From: Chloroflexota bacterium | Lineage (GTDB): Bacteria; Chloroflexota; Anaerolineae; J036; Brachytrichaceae | Direction of reading: 5' to 3' | NCBI GenBank assembly: GCA_021813225.1 | Contig: JAKALH010000181.1 | Location: 1 to 6,339 of the forward strand | DNA length: 6,339 bases | Shown here: in pieces, positions 4,566-6,339 of the stretch | Numbering within the stretch: the stretch's first letter is position 1 | Layout: each line of letters begins with the position of its first letter | Translations under genes and position numbers: made by a program | Notes under the pieces: model-generated | The model's database searches: none | The model's input: only the letters and a program-made list of their open reading frames with translations | What the model was told of the DNA's origin: nothing

Positions 4566-6146
4566 GTGAACCGCAGCAGCAAAAGAATAATATGTGCAGC
4601 GCTGTGCATCAGCCTGGCACTGGCGGCCTGCAGCGCTCCCGCAGCAGCCCCCAACGAATCCGTCTCCACGGCCGCAAGCGTGGAAGCCACCCGGCAGAGC
4701 ATCGTCGTGACTTACGAGTCCGCCGCCAGCCCGCCGCCTGTTCCGACGCCGACCCGCGCCGCGCCGACGCTGGAACCGCTGCCCACCCTGGGCCCGCCGC
4801 AGAAGAGTTCCGCGCCCGATCCGGTGCGCCGGATTCCCGACCACGGCACCATCACTTCCATGTATACGGTGCAGCCGGGCGACACGTTGAGCGCCATCGC
4901 CGAGGCGACCGGCGCCACGGTGGACGAATTGCAGCAGATGAACGATATGGCCAACGTGAACATGCTGAAGGTGGGGCAGGTGATTCACATCCAACTGCCC
5001 ATCCAGGGGCAGGCGCCCTCGCTCAAGCTGATTCCCGACAGCGAGCTGGTGGGCAGCCCGACGGCGGCGCACTTCAGCGTGGAGCAGTTCATGGCCGCGC
5101 ACCCGCAGGGTTACCTGAACACCTACACCGAACTGGTCAATGGCGTGCAGATGACCGGGACGCTGATCCTGGAGCGGGTAGCCCAGCAGTTCAGTGTGCA
5201 TCCGCGCCTGCTGCTGGCGCTGCTGGAGTACGTGGGCGGCTGGGTGGATAATCCCGCCCCCGCGGGCGACCAGTTGAAGTACCCCATGGGCTACAACCTG
5301 ACCAACCTGGCCAGCCTGGACGTGCAGTTGAACTGGGCGGCGGCGCGGCTGAACGAGGGCTATTACGGGCTGCGCCTGGGCACGCGCCTGTGGGTGCGCT
5401 TTCACGACGGCGGGCGCGCCTATATGGGCGACGGCATCAACGCCGGAACCGCCGGCGTGCAGAACTACCTGGCCGCCATCAACACGCGCCCCGTGTGGCA
5501 AACCGTGCTGGGCGACGGCCCGAGCAGCTTCCTGGCGACGTATAAGCGCCTGTTCGGCGACCCGTGGCAGTTTGACCTGGGGCAACTGGTGCCGGACGGC
5601 CTGAAGCAGCCGGAACTGTCTTTACCGTGGCCGAAGGGGCAGGTGTGGCTGTTCACCGGCGGGCCGCACGCGACCTGGGCGGCGGGGTCGCCGTGGGGGG
5701 CGATGGATTTCACCGCCTGGCAGGCGTACGGTTGCGACCGCCTGTATGACTGGGTGACCGCCATGACGCCCGGCGTGATTGCGCGCAGCGTGAACGGCGA
5801 GGTGGTGGAGGCGCTGGACCCCAGCGGCAATGAGCACGTGGGCTGGAGCATCCTGTATATGCACCTGGGCGCGCCGGACCGTGTGCCGGCCGGCGCGCGC
5901 GTAAAAACCGGCGACCACCTGGGGCACCCGTCGTGCGAGGGGGGCGTGACCACCGGCTCGCACGTGCACGTGGCGCGCAAGTACAACGGCGAGTGGCTGA
6001 ACGCCGCCGGCGCGGTTCCCTTCGTCATGTCCGGCTGGACGGCGCACGAAGGGGCCGTGGAGTACGACGGCTCGCTCACGAAGGATGGGCAGACGCGCAC
6101 GCCGTGCGAGTGCAAGGTGCAGGCGACGAACGGGCTGAGCTGGTGA
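4566..6146 (+). CDS. LysM / lytic-transglycosylase-like / M23 peptidase lipoprotein (paralogue B)
   Basis: A 526-residue tandem paralogue of the preceding gene, collinear from LysM to the C-terminus apart from one inserted codon and a final-residue difference; the signal and linker regions differ. Lipobox LALAAC gives lipidated C22. A linker rich in Pro and Thr follows. LysM spans about 100-146 (YTVQPGDTLSAIAE to IHIQLPI). The SLT-like region spans about 150-355 and has VHPRLLLALLEYVGGW, where the aligned catalytic Glu is Val (V223), but keeps GINAGTAG (N292). M23 ligands and catalytic residues are complete: GGPH (H368), AMDF (D381), YMHL (H433) and SHVH (H466, H468). CxC is kept as PCECK. 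So it should be a working peptidoglycan endopeptidase with a probably non-catalytic lytic domain. The GTG start is the first codon after an in-frame TGA (4563-4565), and the signal peptide requires it. No Shine-Dalgarno is visible. Confidence 0.87.
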   Translation: MNRSSKRIICAALCISLALAACSAPAAAPNESVSTAASVEATRQSIVVTYESAASPPPVPTPTRAAPTLEPLPTLGPPQKSSAPDPVRRIPDHGTITSMYTVQPGDTLSAIAEATGATVDELQQMNDMANVNMLKVGQVIHIQLPIQGQAPSLKLIPDSELVGSPTAAHFSVEQFMAAHPQGYLNTYTELVNGVQMTGTLILERVAQQFSVHPRLLLALLEYVGGWVDNPAPAGDQLKYPMGYNLTNLASLDVQLNWAAARLNEGYYGLRLGTRLWVRFHDGGRAYMGDGINAGTAGVQNYLAAINTRPVWQTVLGDGPSSFLATYKRLFGDPWQFDLGQLVPDGLKQPELSLPWPKGQVWLFTGGPHATWAAGSPWGAMDFTAWQAYGCDRLYDWVTAMTPGVIARSVNGEVVEALDPSGNEHVGWSILYMHLGAPDRVPAGARVKTGDHLGHPSCEGGVTTGSHVHVARKYNGEWLNAAGAVPFVMSGWTAHEGAVEYDGSLTKDGQTRTPCECKVQATNGLSW

Positions 6147-6171
6147 CAGGGAAGAGGAGAGGGCGCGCTGA

Positions 6172-6205
6172 AACCTGACAGGTGGCCTGCGCCACCTGTC
6201 AGGTT
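6172..6205. terminator. Perfect 15-bp hairpin after the last gene (terminator-like or intergenic repeat)
   Basis: AACCTGACAGGTGGC and GCCACCTGTCAGGTT pair perfectly around a CTGC loop, 25 nt after the stop of paralogue B. Downstream is GTTTCGG, which is a poor T tract, so intrinsic termination may be inefficient. Each arm also contains its own small inverted repeat (ACCTG-A-CAGGT), a design more typical of a dispersed intergenic element. The position fits the end of the operon. Confidence 0.55.
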
Positions 6206-6339
6206 GTTTCGGCCTACGAGTTCGCCCGCAACAGCCCGTACCCTGATCCTGTCACCGCGACAACGCATGTGTTCAGCGAGAAGTAGATTAAACTGCGATC
6301 TTCGCGGTGAATCCGATTCGCGCAGGTTTATGAACAGTA
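6206..6339. other. No supported gene
   Basis: After the hairpin I see no open frame with a credible start, no RNA gene and no clear promoter. A 38-codon stretch without stops on the minus strand (6327 down to the TAG at 6214-6216) has no ATG and is bounded upstream by a TAA. Confidence 0.5.

Noticed and set aside
3299..4702. Long minus-strand open frame opposite paralogue A (and a similar one at 4416-5585 opposite paralogue B)
   Set aside because: The two frames resemble each other only because the sense genes are paralogues. Their translations have compositional bias and no domain signature.
6147..6171. Purine-rich GGGAAGAGGAGAGGG as a Shine-Dalgarno for a further gene
   Set aside because: No start codon with an open frame follows at a usable distance, and the perfect hairpin begins immediately after it.
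6214..6327. Minus-strand fragment reading LIYFSLNTC...GSGYGLLRANS before a TAG, faintly like a potassium-channel pore (YFS...T...GYGD)
   Set aside because: It has no start codon, is bounded by a TAA, lacks the Asp after GYG and has wrong spacing in the filter. It would have to be a short, degraded remnant and the resemblance is too weak to call.

Overview
The window looks like chromosomal DNA from a high-GC bacterium, most probably a member of Chloroflexota (Anaerolineae-like). This assignment is inference. It rests on lipoproteins whose lipobox is followed by a long Pro/Thr/Ala-rich linker, on a bacterial translin-family protein, on LysM-lytic-M23 lipoproteins with the 'HPRLLLALLEY...GGW' signature, on start codons with little or no Shine-Dalgarno sequence, and on GC-rich hairpin repeats between genes. 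No 16S rRNA or other phylogenetic marker is present.

Layout. Positions 1-912 hold two minus-strand genes: the N-terminus of a GH4-type NAD-dependent glycosidase, cut by the window edge (1-148), and a complete translin-family gene (250-912). A divergent intergenic region of nearly 390 bp (913-1299) is built from a diverged tandem repeat with a period of about 93 bp. It carries a perfect GC hairpin, a perfect DnaA-box-like 9-mer and an extended -10 promoter facing right. Positions 1300-6146 form a plus-strand cell-envelope cluster of three predicted lipoproteins: an LCP (LytR-CpsA-Psr) protein with a C-terminal LytR_C domain, then two tandem paralogues with the order lipobox, linker, LysM, lytic-transglycosylase-like domain, M23 metallopeptidase, Cys-containing tail. 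A perfect 15-bp hairpin follows the last gene. The remaining 134 bp have no gene I can support.

How the genes may work together. LCP proteins transfer lipid-linked glycopolymers to peptidoglycan outside the membrane. LysM plus M23 (and possibly lytic) proteins bind and cut peptidoglycan. The three products would share one location, lipid-anchored on the outer face of the cytoplasmic membrane, and one substrate, the wall. The cluster therefore reads as a wall-decoration and wall-remodelling module. The paralogues arose by tandem duplication: the homologous part recurs at an offset of 1657-1660 bp, with one codon gained or lost. They differ at the position that aligns with the catalytic Glu of SLT enzymes (GAG in the first copy, GTG in the second). 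This is the most testable functional observation in the window.
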